DNA from: Alcanivorax nanhaiticus
GTDB lineage: Bacteria > Pseudomonadota > Gammaproteobacteria > Pseudomonadales > Alcanivoracaceae
Direction of reading: 5' to 3'
Length of the DNA stretch: 42,383 nt
Assembly (NCBI RefSeq): GCF_000756665.1
Contig: NZ_ARXV01000023.1
Coordinates: 1 to 42,383 of the forward strand
Shown: in pieces, positions 8,428 to 16,765 of the stretch
Position numbering within the stretch: position 1 is the first letter of the stretch
Layout of the letters: each line of letters opens with the position of its first letter
The notes under the pieces: generated by a model
What the model saw: the letters and a program-made list of their open reading frames with translations, nothing else
Told to the model about the DNA's origin: nothing
The model's database searches: none
Position numbers and translations under genes: made by a program

Positions 8428-8762
8428 ATCCTGTCATCCATGTGCTGCCGTTTGAAAGTGCGCTGGCGGGTAAACAACCGGCCAGAGTCTGTTTGATAGT
8501 AAGTGAATTGAAATCATTCGGCCATGGGGCCTAGCTGCCAGGATACAGAAGTGTGCGCTGCTTACGTTGCCGGTTGATGAGGGTGCTGAAAATGACACAG
8601 GAATATACATAGTGACATGCACTGTTTCTTTCTGATGGCTCTCATCAAGATCATGGTGTTTTTGGTCAGTTGCGAGAAACAAATCTCATGGTGTCGTTTC
8701 GACGCCCATGAAACACTCAGTCTCCAATCGCAGTGGTTGCAGGCATATCAAGGAGGCAAATC
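8428..8762. other. Divergent intergenic region of 335 bases
   Basis: It separates the amidohydrolase (minus) and aldehyde dehydrogenase (plus) genes and must hold promoters for both. I could not pick confident -35/-10 boxes. The only clear element is the imperfect inverted repeat at 8686-8711. Confidence 0.5.
8686..8711. promoter_or_regulatory. Imperfect inverted repeat upstream of aldehyde dehydrogenase
   Basis: TCATGGTGTCG and CGACGCCCATGA are complementary apart from one inserted/mismatched position, separated by three bases. Centred about 64 bases before the dehydrogenase ATG, it could be an operator. No regulator gene is adjacent. Confidence 0.35.
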
Positions 8763-10172
8763 ATGGGTGCGGTACTCGACGACAATAATATCAATCAGTC
8801 CCAGGACTGGGCAGCCGAGGCGGTTGCCAAGCAGCGCCGTTATTTCGAATCCGGAGCCACCCGGAGCTATGCATTCCGTATCCAGCAGCTAAAGAAGCTC
8901 AAGGCCGCTCTGGTGAAATACCAGACCGAAATTCAGGAAGCCCTGAAAGCGGACATTGGACGTCCGGAGTTCGAAGCCTATGTCGAAATCAGCACCGCCT
9001 ACGAAGATCTGAAACACACTATCAAGCATCTGAAACACTGGATGAAACCCAAGCGAGTGGGCACTACTCTGTGGGCACAGCCGGGTCGTAGCCGCATCGA
9101 GTCTGTTCCTCAGGGCGTGACTTTCCTGATGGGGCCTTATAACTATCCCTTCCTGCTGTTGGTTCAGCCTTTGATTGGTGCTATCGCTGCTGGTAACACC
9201 GCTGTACTGAAGCCCTCCTCACTGAATCCCACTGTGGCCAATGTGGTGGAGAAAATGATGAAAGAGTGTTTCAGCGACGAATTGGTGACGACCTTTAAAG
9301 GCAGCACCGAAGTGACCAATGTGCTGCTGGAGCAGCGTTTTGATCACATCTTCTTTACCGGCAGCCCGCGTGTGGGCCGCATCGTGATGGCTGCAGCTGC
9401 CAAGCATCTGACCAAGGTCACTCTGGAACTTGGCGGCAAGAGCCCGACCATCATCCACAAGGATGCCAACCTGAAAGTGGCGGTGCGGCGTACCCTGGCA
9501 GGAAAGATGATGAATGCGGGCCAGACCTGTGTGGCGCCGGATCACATCCATGTCCATGCAGATATCAAGGACGCCTTTGAAAAGGAAATGGTTGCCACCC
9601 TCAAGGAGTGGTACGGCGATAACCCGGCTCAGAGCCCTGACCTGGGGCGCATGATCAATGATCGTCACTTCGAGCGTGTGGCAGGCCTGATCGACAAGAG
9701 CAAACTGCTGGCGGGTGGTCAGACGGATGCCGGCCAGCGCTTTATCGCCCCGACCTTGCTCAAGGATGTGAGCATGGATGACGCGGTGATGCAGGAAGAA
9801 ATCTTTGGCCCGGTGCTGCCCATGCTGACCTACTCCACTCTGGAAGAGCTGATCGCCAATCTGAAGAAGCTGCCGGAGCATCCGCTGGCGCTGTACCTGT
9901 TCACCGAGAGCAAAGATGTGGAGCAGCATGTGCTGGCCAACACCCAGTTCGGTGGTGGTTGCATCAACAACACGGTAATGCATGTGGCCAACCCGAACCT
10001 GCCGTTTGGTGGTGTGGGCGAGAGTGGCATGGGGGCCTACCATGGGCAGAACTCATTTGATGCGTTCTCCCACAAGCGAGGCATCCTCAAGGCTACGACC
10101 CTGTTTGATATCAAGCTGCGTTATGCGCCATATCTGGACAAGGTGAACATGATCAAGAAGATGATCAAGTAA
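8763..10172 (+). CDS. Class 3-type (ALDH3-like) aldehyde dehydrogenase
   Basis: A 469-residue NAD(P)+-dependent aldehyde dehydrogenase that oxidises aldehydes to acids. Visible key residues are Asn127 (G-P-Y-N-Y-P-F), general-base Glu222 (L-E-L-G-G-K) and nucleophile Cys256 (G-Q-T-C-V-A-P-D). The F-T-G-S motif precedes the Glu region. The short N-terminus, the Y-N-Y-P-F motif and the basic/hydrophobic C-terminus (M-I-K-K-M-I-K) resemble the ALDH3 group, which includes fatty-aldehyde and AlkH-type enzymes. A role with long-chain aldehydes from alkanes is plausible but inferred. The start at 8763 is set by AAGGAGG; the frame extends 10 codons upstream. Its terminator is at 10188. Confidence 0.92.
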   Translation: MGAVLDDNNINQSQDWAAEAVAKQRRYFESGATRSYAFRIQQLKKLKAALVKYQTEIQEALKADIGRPEFEAYVEISTAYEDLKHTIKHLKHWMKPKRVGTTLWAQPGRSRIESVPQGVTFLMGPYNYPFLLLVQPLIGAIAAGNTAVLKPSSLNPTVANVVEKMMKECFSDELVTTFKGSTEVTNVLLEQRFDHIFFTGSPRVGRIVMAAAAKHLTKVTLELGGKSPTIIHKDANLKVAVRRTLAGKMMNAGQTCVAPDHIHVHADIKDAFEKEMVATLKEWYGDNPAQSPDLGRMINDRHFERVAGLIDKSKLLAGGQTDAGQRFIAPTLLKDVSMDDAVMQEEIFGPVLPMLTYSTLEELIANLKKLPEHPLALYLFTESKDVEQHVLANTQFGGGCINNTVMHVANPNLPFGGVGESGMGAYHGQNSFDAFSHKRGILKATTLFDIKLRYAPYLDKVNMIKKMIK

Positions 10173-10187
10173 CGCGTCTTCCTCCAT

Positions 10188-10218
10188 AAAAAAGCCCGGC
10201 AAAACGCCGGGCTTTTTT
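10188..10218. terminator. Terminator after aldehyde dehydrogenase
   Basis: AAAAAAGCCCGGC and its perfect complement around a loop of AAAAC, ending in six T. Confidence 0.9.
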
Positions 10219-10343
10219 ATGGTTCATCGCAGGTTGGCGGGAGGGCAGGTTCCTCCGTTGCGCTACGTTCCTGCAGCGGCTTCGTAGTGAGGTCGGAACT
10301 AGCTTGCTGGTCGCCATCAGACAAAGCAAAATCCTGAAAACTC

Positions 10344-10700
10344 GAAACTCGAAACTCGAAACTCGAAACTCGAAACTCGAAACTCGAAACTCGAAACTCG
10401 AAACTCGAAACTCGAAACTCGAAACTCGAAACTCGAAACTCGAAACTCGAAACTCGAAACTCGAAACTCGAAACTCGAAACTCGAAACTCGAAACTCGAA
10501 ACTCGAAACTCGAAACTCGAAACTCGAAACTCGAAACTCGAAACTCGAAACTCGAAACTCGAAACTCGAAACTCGAAACTCGAAACTCGAAACTCGAAAC
10601 TCGAAACTCGAAACTCGAAACTCGAAACTCGAAACTCGAAACTCGAAACTCGAAACTCGAAACTCGAAACTCGAAACTCGAAACTCGAAACTCGAAACTC
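10344..10700. repeat. Perfect tandem array of 51 GAAACTC heptamers
   Basis: 357 bases equal exactly 51 copies of GAAACTC, with no interruption that I could find. An imperfect copy with one extra A (GAAAACTC, 10336-10343) precedes it. The last unit is followed by GTCTAG. The plus strand is read-through open in all register positions as N-S-K-L-E-T-R; the minus strand is GAGTTTC. The same heptamer ends several dispersed elements in the window (3407-3441 has five copies). Confidence 0.97.
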
Positions 10701-10720
10701 GTCTAGTCCTGATTCCGGCT

Positions 10721-10750
10721 GCGGGGCAGTCGCATGTTGTACTGCCCCGC
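10721..10750. terminator. Hairpin after RND permease gene (weak terminator)
   Basis: Perfect 10-bp arms (GCGGGGCAGT and its complement) with a 10-base loop, six bases beyond the permease stop on the minus strand. It lacks a T-run, so it may act as a 3' stabiliser instead. Confidence 0.5.
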
Positions 10751-10755
10751 CGCGT

Positions 10756-13700
10756 TCACTTCAGTAATTTTTGCTTCAGGGTTTCCCGGGTGCTCTGCAC
10801 GATGGCATAGAACGCCGGAATCATCGGGGTGCCGATCAACAATGCTGCCAGCATGCCCCACATCACTGTGTGCCCCAATGACAGCTGGCTGAACATGCCG
10901 GCGCCACTGGCAAAGGCCAGTGGCAGGATGCCCAGCACGAAGGACAGAGCGGTCATGCACACGGCGCGGAAGCGCAGGCGACCGGCTTCGGCAGCGGCCT
11001 CAAGAATCGACAGGCCTTCCTGCTCGCGCCGTTCGCGGGCGAATTCCACGATCAGAATGGCGTTCTTGGCGGCGAGTCCGATCAGCAGCACCAGCCCGAC
11101 CTGGGCGAACAGATCCAGCGCTCCCAATTGCGGGATACCGATCTGGCCTACCATCAGCAATCCACCGATAGCCCCCGCCACAGCGATGGGTACCACCAGG
11201 ATGATGGCGGCTGGCACCGACCAGCTTTCATACTGGGCCACCAGAAACAGGTAAATGAACACCATGGCCAGGATAAAGGCGACGCCAATCTGGTTGCCGG
11301 CTTTCTTTTCCTGATAACTCTGGCCGGTCCATTCCACCTGGTAGCCCTGTGGCAGCACCCTGTCGGCAATGCCTTCGAGCGCCTGCATGGCATCGCCGCT
11401 GGAGACGCCGGTGACTGGTGAGGCTCGCAGGATGGCGGAACGGTAGAGGTTATAGCGGTTGCTGATGTCTGCGCCGAGCACCGGGCTCACAGTGAGCAGG
11501 GTGGACAGTGGCACCATGTCGCCCTTGCTGCTGCGGGCATACAGTTGCTCAATGTCTTTCAGGTCGGAGCGGTAGTCCGGGTCGGCCTGCATCATCACCC
11601 GGAAGGTGCGGCCGAACAGGGAGAAGTCATTGATGTAGCTGGAGCCCAGCTGGCTTTGCAATACGGTGAACACATTGGTCAGCGGTACCTGCAAGGTCTT
11701 GGCCTTGTTGCGATCAATGTCGATTCGGTACATGGGGACATTGGCACGGAAGCTGGAATAGGCACTGCTGAACAGCGGTGACTCATTAGCGGCGGCTACC
11801 AGTAATTGCATGGCACCCGCCAGTTCCGCATGGCTGCGGCCAAGGGTGTCTTCCAGTACCAGTTCCAGGCCGCCAACGGCACCCATGCCGGGTACGGACG
11901 GCGGTGGGAAAGACTGGATCTGGGCTTCCGGAATGGTCTTGTAGGCTTGCTGGGTAAGACGCGCAGACACGGCCAGCGAGATGTCCTTGAAGTCCGGGCG
12001 ATCATCCCAGTGTTTAAGCACCACGAAGCCGGTGCCGCCGTTGCTCTGCACGCCGCCGGTGAGCATGGAGAAACCGGCGATCATGGTGGCGGATTCCACG
12101 GCCGGGTCGGCAGTCAGCATTTTCTGTACTTCCTCCACCACCGCTTCGGTGCGGTTAATGGAGGCGGCATCCGGTAGCTGCACGTTCACCAGCAACAGGC
12201 CCTTGTCTTCCATGGGAACAAAGCCGGTGGGTACCGCGCGGGCGCCGAAGAACAGACCGATCATGATCAGCGCGTACAGCACCAGCGTCAGCCCACGACG
12301 GCCCAGCAGGCCGCCGACAATATGGGAGTAGCCGCCGGTGACTTTGGCAAAGCCCTTGTTGAACAGCTTGTACCAGCCGGCCTCCTCCTTGCCATGGCGC
12401 AGCACCAAGCTGGCCACGGCAGGGCTCAGGCTCAGTGCGCATACCGATGACAGCACCACTGCCACACAGATGGTGACGGCAAACTGGTTGTACATGATGC
12501 CGGTGATGCCGGGCATCAGTGCCACGGGCACAAACACGGCCAGCAATACCAGAGTGGTGGCAATGATCGGACCGGTCACTTCTTCCATGGTGCGGGTTAC
12601 CGCATCGCGGGTAGAAATGTTGGGATCTTCGCTGAGATGGCGGTCGGTGTTTTCCACCACCAGGATGGCGTCGTCCACCACAATCCCGATGGCGAGAATC
12701 AGACCAAACAGGGTAATGGTATTGATGGTCATGCCGGCCACCAGCATCACTGCCAGGGTGCCGATCAGCGAGACCGGAATCACCACAGTAGGAACCAGGG
12801 TAGGTCGCCAGTCGCCCAGGAAGATAAAGGTGATCAGAATCACCAGCCCCACCGCCATCAGCAGGGAGCTGGTGACCTGGCGAATGGCCACTTCCACATA
12901 GCGGGTGGTGTCATAGCCGATGGCGTAATCGAGGCCATCCGGGAACGTCTGGCTGAGGTCTTCCAGTGCCTGCTTGAGGGCATCCCCGGTGGCCAGCGCA
13001 TTGGCGCCGGGCGACAGGTAAGCGGCCATCACCGTGGTGGGATGATTCTGATAATTGGCGGCGATGCTGTAGGAGAGCTGGCCCAGTTCGATGCGGGTCA
13101 CATCACCCAGACGCACCATGCCGCCGTTTTCATCTGCACGCAGAATGATGTTTTCGAATTCTTTCACATCCTTGAGGCGACCCTCCATTTGCAGGGCGTA
13201 TTCGGTGCTGAGCTTGCCGTCAAACGGCGGTGCGCCGATCTTGCCCGCCGGGGTCTGCACGTTCTGTTCGCGCAGGGCGTTGCCAATATCGTCCGGGGTA
13301 ATGCCCAGCGCGGTCATCTTTGGCGGGTCCATCCACAGGCGCATGGAATAGTCCGCGGCGCTGAACACGCTCACGTCGGCAATGCCGTCCACCCGCTTGA
13401 GCGGGTTCTGCACATTGAGCAGGCTGTAGTTGGCAATGAACAGCTCGTCCAGGGAGCCGTCCGGGGAATACAGGTTGATGGTAAAGAGGATGTCCGGCGA
13501 GCGCTTGTCGATGGTCAGGCCCTGGGCACGGACTTCCGCAGGCAGGGAAGGCTCGGCCAGCTTGACCCGGTTCTGCACCCGTACCAGAGCCATGTCCGGG
13601 TCTTCGCCCACTTCGAAGGTAATGGCGAGACTGTAGCTACCGTTGTTGGAAGAGCTGGATGACATGTAGTCCATGCCTTCCACCCCGTTGACCACATCCT

Positions 13701-13899
13701 CGATCACTTGCCCAACGGACTCTTCCATGATGGCGGCAGAGGCGCCGGGCCAGCTGGCGCTTACCGAAATCTGCGGTGGTGCCACTTCCGGGTATTCGGA
13801 AATGGGCAGCAGTTTCATGGCCAGCAAACCGGTGAAGGTAATCACCAGGCCGACCACCATGGCCAGCTTGGGTCGCTGAATAAAAACGCCACTGATCAC
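10756..13899 (-). CDS. RND (HAE1-type) multidrug efflux permease
   Basis: A 1047-residue inner-membrane proton-driven transporter of the AcrB/MexB group, at the usual family length. It begins I-S-G-V-F-I-Q-R-P, typical of the family. The proton-relay Asp pair lies in G-I-V-V-D-D-A-I-L (Asp409, Asp410), and the TM10 Lys lies in L-A-A-K-N-A-I-L. Two large periplasmic loops separate the TM bundles, as expected. Its ATG overlaps the stop of the adaptor gene by 4 bases, so translation is coupled. No outer-membrane factor gene or TetR/MarR-type regulator is adjacent, so a TolC-like protein elsewhere must be used. Substrates cannot be deduced. Confidence 0.95.
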   Translation of the reverse strand: MISGVFIQRPKLAMVVGLVITFTGLLAMKLLPISEYPEVAPPQISVSASWPGASAAIMEESVGQVIEDVVNGVEGMDYMSSSSSNNGSYSLAITFEVGEDPDMALVRVQNRVKLAEPSLPAEVRAQGLTIDKRSPDILFTINLYSPDGSLDELFIANYSLLNVQNPLKRVDGIADVSVFSAADYSMRLWMDPPKMTALGITPDDIGNALREQNVQTPAGKIGAPPFDGKLSTEYALQMEGRLKDVKEFENIILRADENGGMVRLGDVTRIELGQLSYSIAANYQNHPTTVMAAYLSPGANALATGDALKQALEDLSQTFPDGLDYAIGYDTTRYVEVAIRQVTSSLLMAVGLVILITFIFLGDWRPTLVPTVVIPVSLIGTLAVMLVAGMTINTITLFGLILAIGIVVDDAILVVENTDRHLSEDPNISTRDAVTRTMEEVTGPIIATTLVLLAVFVPVALMPGITGIMYNQFAVTICVAVVLSSVCALSLSPAVASLVLRHGKEEAGWYKLFNKGFAKVTGGYSHIVGGLLGRRGLTLVLYALIMIGLFFGARAVPTGFVPMEDKGLLLVNVQLPDAASINRTEAVVEEVQKMLTADPAVESATMIAGFSMLTGGVQSNGGTGFVVLKHWDDRPDFKDISLAVSARLTQQAYKTIPEAQIQSFPPPSVPGMGAVGGLELVLEDTLGRSHAELAGAMQLLVAAANESPLFSSAYSSFRANVPMYRIDIDRNKAKTLQVPLTNVFTVLQSQLGSSYINDFSLFGRTFRVMMQADPDYRSDLKDIEQLYARSSKGDMVPLSTLLTVSPVLGADISNRYNLYRSAILRASPVTGVSSGDAMQALEGIADRVLPQGYQVEWTGQSYQEKKAGNQIGVAFILAMVFIYLFLVAQYESWSVPAAIILVVPIAVAGAIGGLLMVGQIGIPQLGALDLFAQVGLVLLIGLAAKNAILIVEFARERREQEGLSILEAAAEAGRLRFRAVCMTALSFVLGILPLAFASGAGMFSQLSLGHTVMWGMLAALLIGTPMIPAFYAIVQSTRETLKQKLLK

Positions 13900-15089
13900 G
13901 GGGCATCACTCCCGTGGCTGGTCTCGGTGACTTCCTCGTTTTCCGGTTCGGCCGGCGGCATTTCAGGCTCGCTGCCTGCGTGGGCCTGGGTGGCCGGTTT
14001 GTAGTCCGACACCACCACTTCACTGCCAGGGCGCACTTTCTGGATGCCTTGCAGAATGACTTTGGCTCCTGCCTGCATGCCTTCGGTGACCAATACGTTT
14101 TCTCCGAAGCGCTCACCGGTTTGCAGGTTGGTGCGCAGCACCCGGTTGTTCTCATTTACGGTGAATACATAGGTGCCTTGCTGATCCACCTGCAGTGCCG
14201 CCTGCGGAATCATCAAGCCACTCAAACTTTCCTTGAGGCGAACCTGAGCCTGTACATACATGCCGGGGCGTAGCAGGTCTCTCGGGTCGGGCATGGCAGC
14301 GCGCACTTCCACGGTGCCGGTGTTGGTGTTCACCCGGTTGGAGACATAGACAATGTTGCCGGTGTAGGGGTACTCACTGCCGTTGGGCATGATCAGGCCG
14401 ACTTCGATGTCTGACGGTTTGGGCTGGTTTTCACTCATGGCCGCGTCGGTGAGCAGCCGCTCCGGGATCTGGAATACCGCCTGCATGTCGTTGCCGCCCA
14501 CCAGAGTGGTGAGCGTGCCATAACCAGGGCTGACCACATCGCCCACGGAGGCGATCGAGCGGCCGACGCGGCCAGCCTGCGGTGCGGAAATATGCGTGTA
14601 GGAGAGATCTACCTGGGCGCTTTCCAGTGCGGCGCGGGCAGATTGTTTTGCCGCTTCCGCTTCCAGCTTGCGGGTCTTGAGGGTGTCGTACTCGGAGTCC
14701 GAGATGTAGCCCTTTTCGATCAGCTTGTGGGCGCGATTCAGGTTGTTTTTGGCATCGGCCAAGGTGGCGCGCGCGCGTTCCTGCTCTGCGCGGGCACGAT
14801 CCAGGGCCGCCTGGTACGGGGCAGGATCGATATCAAATAGCGGCGCACCGGCTTCCACATTATCCCCTTCGCGGAAGTGCACGGCGGTGAGCTTGCCGGT
14901 GACCTGGGCAGTGATGTTCACGTCGCTGCGTGAATCGATGCGGGCGGTAAAGGTGCGCTCGGGTTGGTAGGACTGCTCGCTGGCGGTGACCACAAAGACT
15001 TCCGGTGGCGGTGCTGCCGGTGGCGGTGCGTCGTCGCAGGCGCCAAGTAAAAGGGTGGTCAGCGGCAGGCCCAGTTTGATCCAGCGCAT
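13896..15089 (-). CDS. RND periplasmic adaptor (membrane fusion) lipoprotein
   Basis: A 397-residue AcrA/MexA-like adaptor. The lipobox L-G-A-C puts the lipidated Cys at residue 18, with DD following, which is compatible with inner-membrane retention. The half-lipoyl motif A-Q-V-T-G-K-L is near 60. A long alpha-hairpin (about 95-165, rich in A-R-A-E-Q-E-R) follows, then the second lipoyl half (S-A-P-Q-A-G-R-V-G) and beta-barrel segments. The C-terminus is acidic and longer than in AcrA. GGAGAGA just upstream supports the start. First gene of the two-gene efflux operon. Confidence 0.94.
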   Translation of the reverse strand: MRWIKLGLPLTTLLLGACDDAPPPAAPPPEVFVVTASEQSYQPERTFTARIDSRSDVNITAQVTGKLTAVHFREGDNVEAGAPLFDIDPAPYQAALDRARAEQERARATLADAKNNLNRAHKLIEKGYISDSEYDTLKTRKLEAEAAKQSARAALESAQVDLSYTHISAPQAGRVGRSIASVGDVVSPGYGTLTTLVGGNDMQAVFQIPERLLTDAAMSENQPKPSDIEVGLIMPNGSEYPYTGNIVYVSNRVNTNTGTVEVRAAMPDPRDLLRPGMYVQAQVRLKESLSGLMIPQAALQVDQQGTYVFTVNENNRVLRTNLQTGERFGENVLVTEGMQAGAKVILQGIQKVRPGSEVVVSDYKPATQAHAGSEPEMPPAEPENEEVTETSHGSDAP

Positions 15090-15206
15090 GGCAGATTCTC
15101 TCCGTGTTTTCGTCGGTGTGGATCACCGAATCCTTTATTTCAGGCTCACTCTAGCATGAAGCCTGTGACAGGGAAGGGAGAGGAGGGTAATTACAGGGAG
15201 ACACGA

Positions 15207-15229
15207 CGGCGTGCCACTTTGGCACGCCG
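15207..15229. other. Hairpin between efflux operon and DUF2059-like gene
   Basis: Nine-bp arms (CGGCGTGCC/GGCACGCCG) and a 5-base loop, about 20 bases beyond the minus-strand stop at 15249. There is no T-run, so it is a weak terminator or a transcript-end stabiliser. Confidence 0.4.
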
Positions 15230-15248
15230 ACGCGAAATGGTTTTCAGA

Positions 15249-16052
15249 TCAATCCGTGTTCAGTGCCGACATGGCCTCATGAAGCTGGTTTGCCCAGCTA
15301 TCAATTTCACGGGACAGGGCACTGGTCATGCCTTCATGAATCGCCTGATGAAAGCGTTGTGCCGGTTCGCTGGCCAGGAAGTCCTGGTAGCGATCCAGAC
15401 TTTCCGCATCCAGATTGCGGTAGGCATACAGGAAGGCGAGATCGACCCGTTTTTCGATTTGCGCACGCAGGACGGTCGGGTCCGGGGCGGCCGGTTTTGC
15501 ACCAGCGTCATTGCCGGGTATGGCTTTGGCAACGGCGGTTGCTGAGTACGTGTGCAAGGCAAGGGCATTGTCGGTAGTGCCAGTGAGTTCATCCAGCTGC
15601 CGCATGCGGGCGACTTTATCCGTGTCCGCCTGCAGCTGTTTTGCCTGTTGCTGCATTTCCAGCAACCCGTGTTTGGTGGCGGCCTGCACTTCTTCCTGGG
15701 TAATACGTTTACCCAGCGCAGATTGATACCACTGGGAGATGGCTTCCAGATCCGCAGCGGACAAGGTTTTTTCCATGTGTTCCTGAACACTGGTTTGTAG
15801 TTCAGAGACCAGCGTATCGCTGTCAGCACGCGTCAGGATCAGATCCAGATTGTCGTCGGTGATTTCTCCATGCTGGCGAATCTCTGCACGAACCATGTCT
15901 GGCCAGCTCTGCACCTGTTCGGTGAAACCGGATTGGTCTAGCAGGTTTTTAACCTTGGCCGTATCGGCGGCGAACAGCAACGAAGGAGTGAGTAGCAGCA
16001 CCAGCAGGGTGCGTGCTGTCAAAGACAGCCAGGCAAGCAGGGAGAGTGACAT
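15249..16052 (-). CDS. Exported DUF2059-like protein
   Basis: A 267-residue protein with an N-terminal signal peptide (about 1-29, cleavage after L-F-A-A). The mature part is helical. The block L-S-x-x-D-L-E-A-I-S-Q-W-Y-Q-S-x-L-G-K-R-I-T (about 95-120) matches the DUF2059 pattern, in which a short helix pair ends with a Y/F-Y-x-S-P/L-x-G-K motif. A second, weaker copy of similar layout occurs near 210-240 (D-R-Y-Q-D-F-L-A-S-E-P-A-Q-R-F). Function of the family is unknown. It is not clearly in an operon with the efflux genes, as 159 bases separate them. Confidence 0.65.
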   Translation of the reverse strand: MSLSLLAWLSLTARTLLVLLLTPSLLFAADTAKVKNLLDQSGFTEQVQSWPDMVRAEIRQHGEITDDNLDLILTRADSDTLVSELQTSVQEHMEKTLSAADLEAISQWYQSALGKRITQEEVQAATKHGLLEMQQQAKQLQADTDKVARMRQLDELTGTTDNALALHTYSATAVAKAIPGNDAGAKPAAPDPTVLRAQIEKRVDLAFLYAYRNLDAESLDRYQDFLASEPAQRFHQAIHEGMTSALSREIDSWANQLHEAMSALNTD

Positions 16053-16131
16053 CGGTGCTCCGTGGAGATCGCTATTGTTGTTTTGATGGCTTACAGATTG
16101 TGCATTCTAGCAAGAAAATCCGCCGCGGCGA

Positions 16132-16536
16132 TTATTGCCAGGGATGGCTGTCTGAGTCGATCCGTTTTCGTCCCAGAAGCCGCAGCAACCCATGACGCAG
16201 TGTTCTCATCAGCGGGTAAAGAGATCGTGCTATGCGTCGTGAACGGAACAGACGTGCACTCAGTCTGTTGCGAAGGCCCACGCCATTACTGAGTCGGGCA
16301 ATCTGCTGCAGGGCCGCTACGCCATGGTAATAGTGCCCCTGGTAGATCAATACCATCCCTTCATCCAATGGCATCTCGCGCTGCCGCAAATATTGCACCC
16401 AATCGGGTGCTTCCCTGGCGTTGATCAGCCTCAGGGTCCCCGCCGCATCACGCAATCTCACAAAACTCGCATAGTGGCGGCAGGCCGGACAGTCGCCGTC
16501 GTAAATCAGACAGGTGTCAGTGGTAGCGGGTTTCAT
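16132..16536 (-). CDS. DCC-family (DUF393) thiol protein
   Basis: A 134-residue small protein of the DUF393/DCC family, predicted thioredoxin-like. The signature Y-D-G-D-C-P-A-C is at residues 12-19 (Cys16 and Cys19). The C-terminal part is Arg-rich and amphipathic (R-L-F-R-S-R-R-I-A-R) and might associate with membranes. The family is usually annotated as a thiol-disulfide oxidoreductase on motif grounds, with little direct proof. The gene is on the same strand as, and upstream of, the DUF2059-like gene with an 79-base gap. Confidence 0.85.
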   Translation of the reverse strand: MKPATTDTCLIYDGDCPACRHYASFVRLRDAAGTLRLINAREAPDWVQYLRQREMPLDEGMVLIYQGHYYHGVAALQQIARLSNGVGLRNRLSARLFRSRRIARSLYPLMRTLRHGLLRLLGRKRIDSDSHPWQ

Positions 16537-16765
16537 GGTGCCTCGCAGACAAGTGTGGCGAATGCCATTCGAATGACACCTTGTGGCAGGGGGTTAAAAA
16601 CCTATCCCAAAGTATTAATCGAGACCGAGGGGAGACCAAAAAAGTGAACGATCAGTAACTTTATGTCAACGCTTGGTGAATCATTGGTACTTTATGCGGA
16701 TTTTCTCTCATTCCTGGATCGAGTGAAATTGCGCCGCACTTATTTGCACTCAATTTGGGGGATAT

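Larger units (their letters stand above)
10219..10755. other. Gene-free interval dominated by heptamer array
   Basis: Between the aldehyde dehydrogenase terminator and the end of the RND permease gene. The first 120 bases show no gene or clear motif. The rest is the GAAACTC array and the 10721-10750 hairpin. An open frame runs through the array only because a 7-base unit without stop codons repeats. I do not regard it as a gene. Confidence 0.8.

Noticed and set aside
10344..10700. CRISPR array
   Set aside because: Seven-base units with no spacers and no cas genes nearby.
10304..10810. Open frame of 168 codons through the heptamer array
   Set aside because: The frame exists only because GAAACTC has no stop codon in that register; there is no ribosome site, and the flanks are the 3' ends of two other genes. 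I treat it as repeat DNA.
12637..13662. 341-codon plus-strand frame opposite the RND permease
   Set aside because: Antisense to a complete, family-length permease with all key residues.
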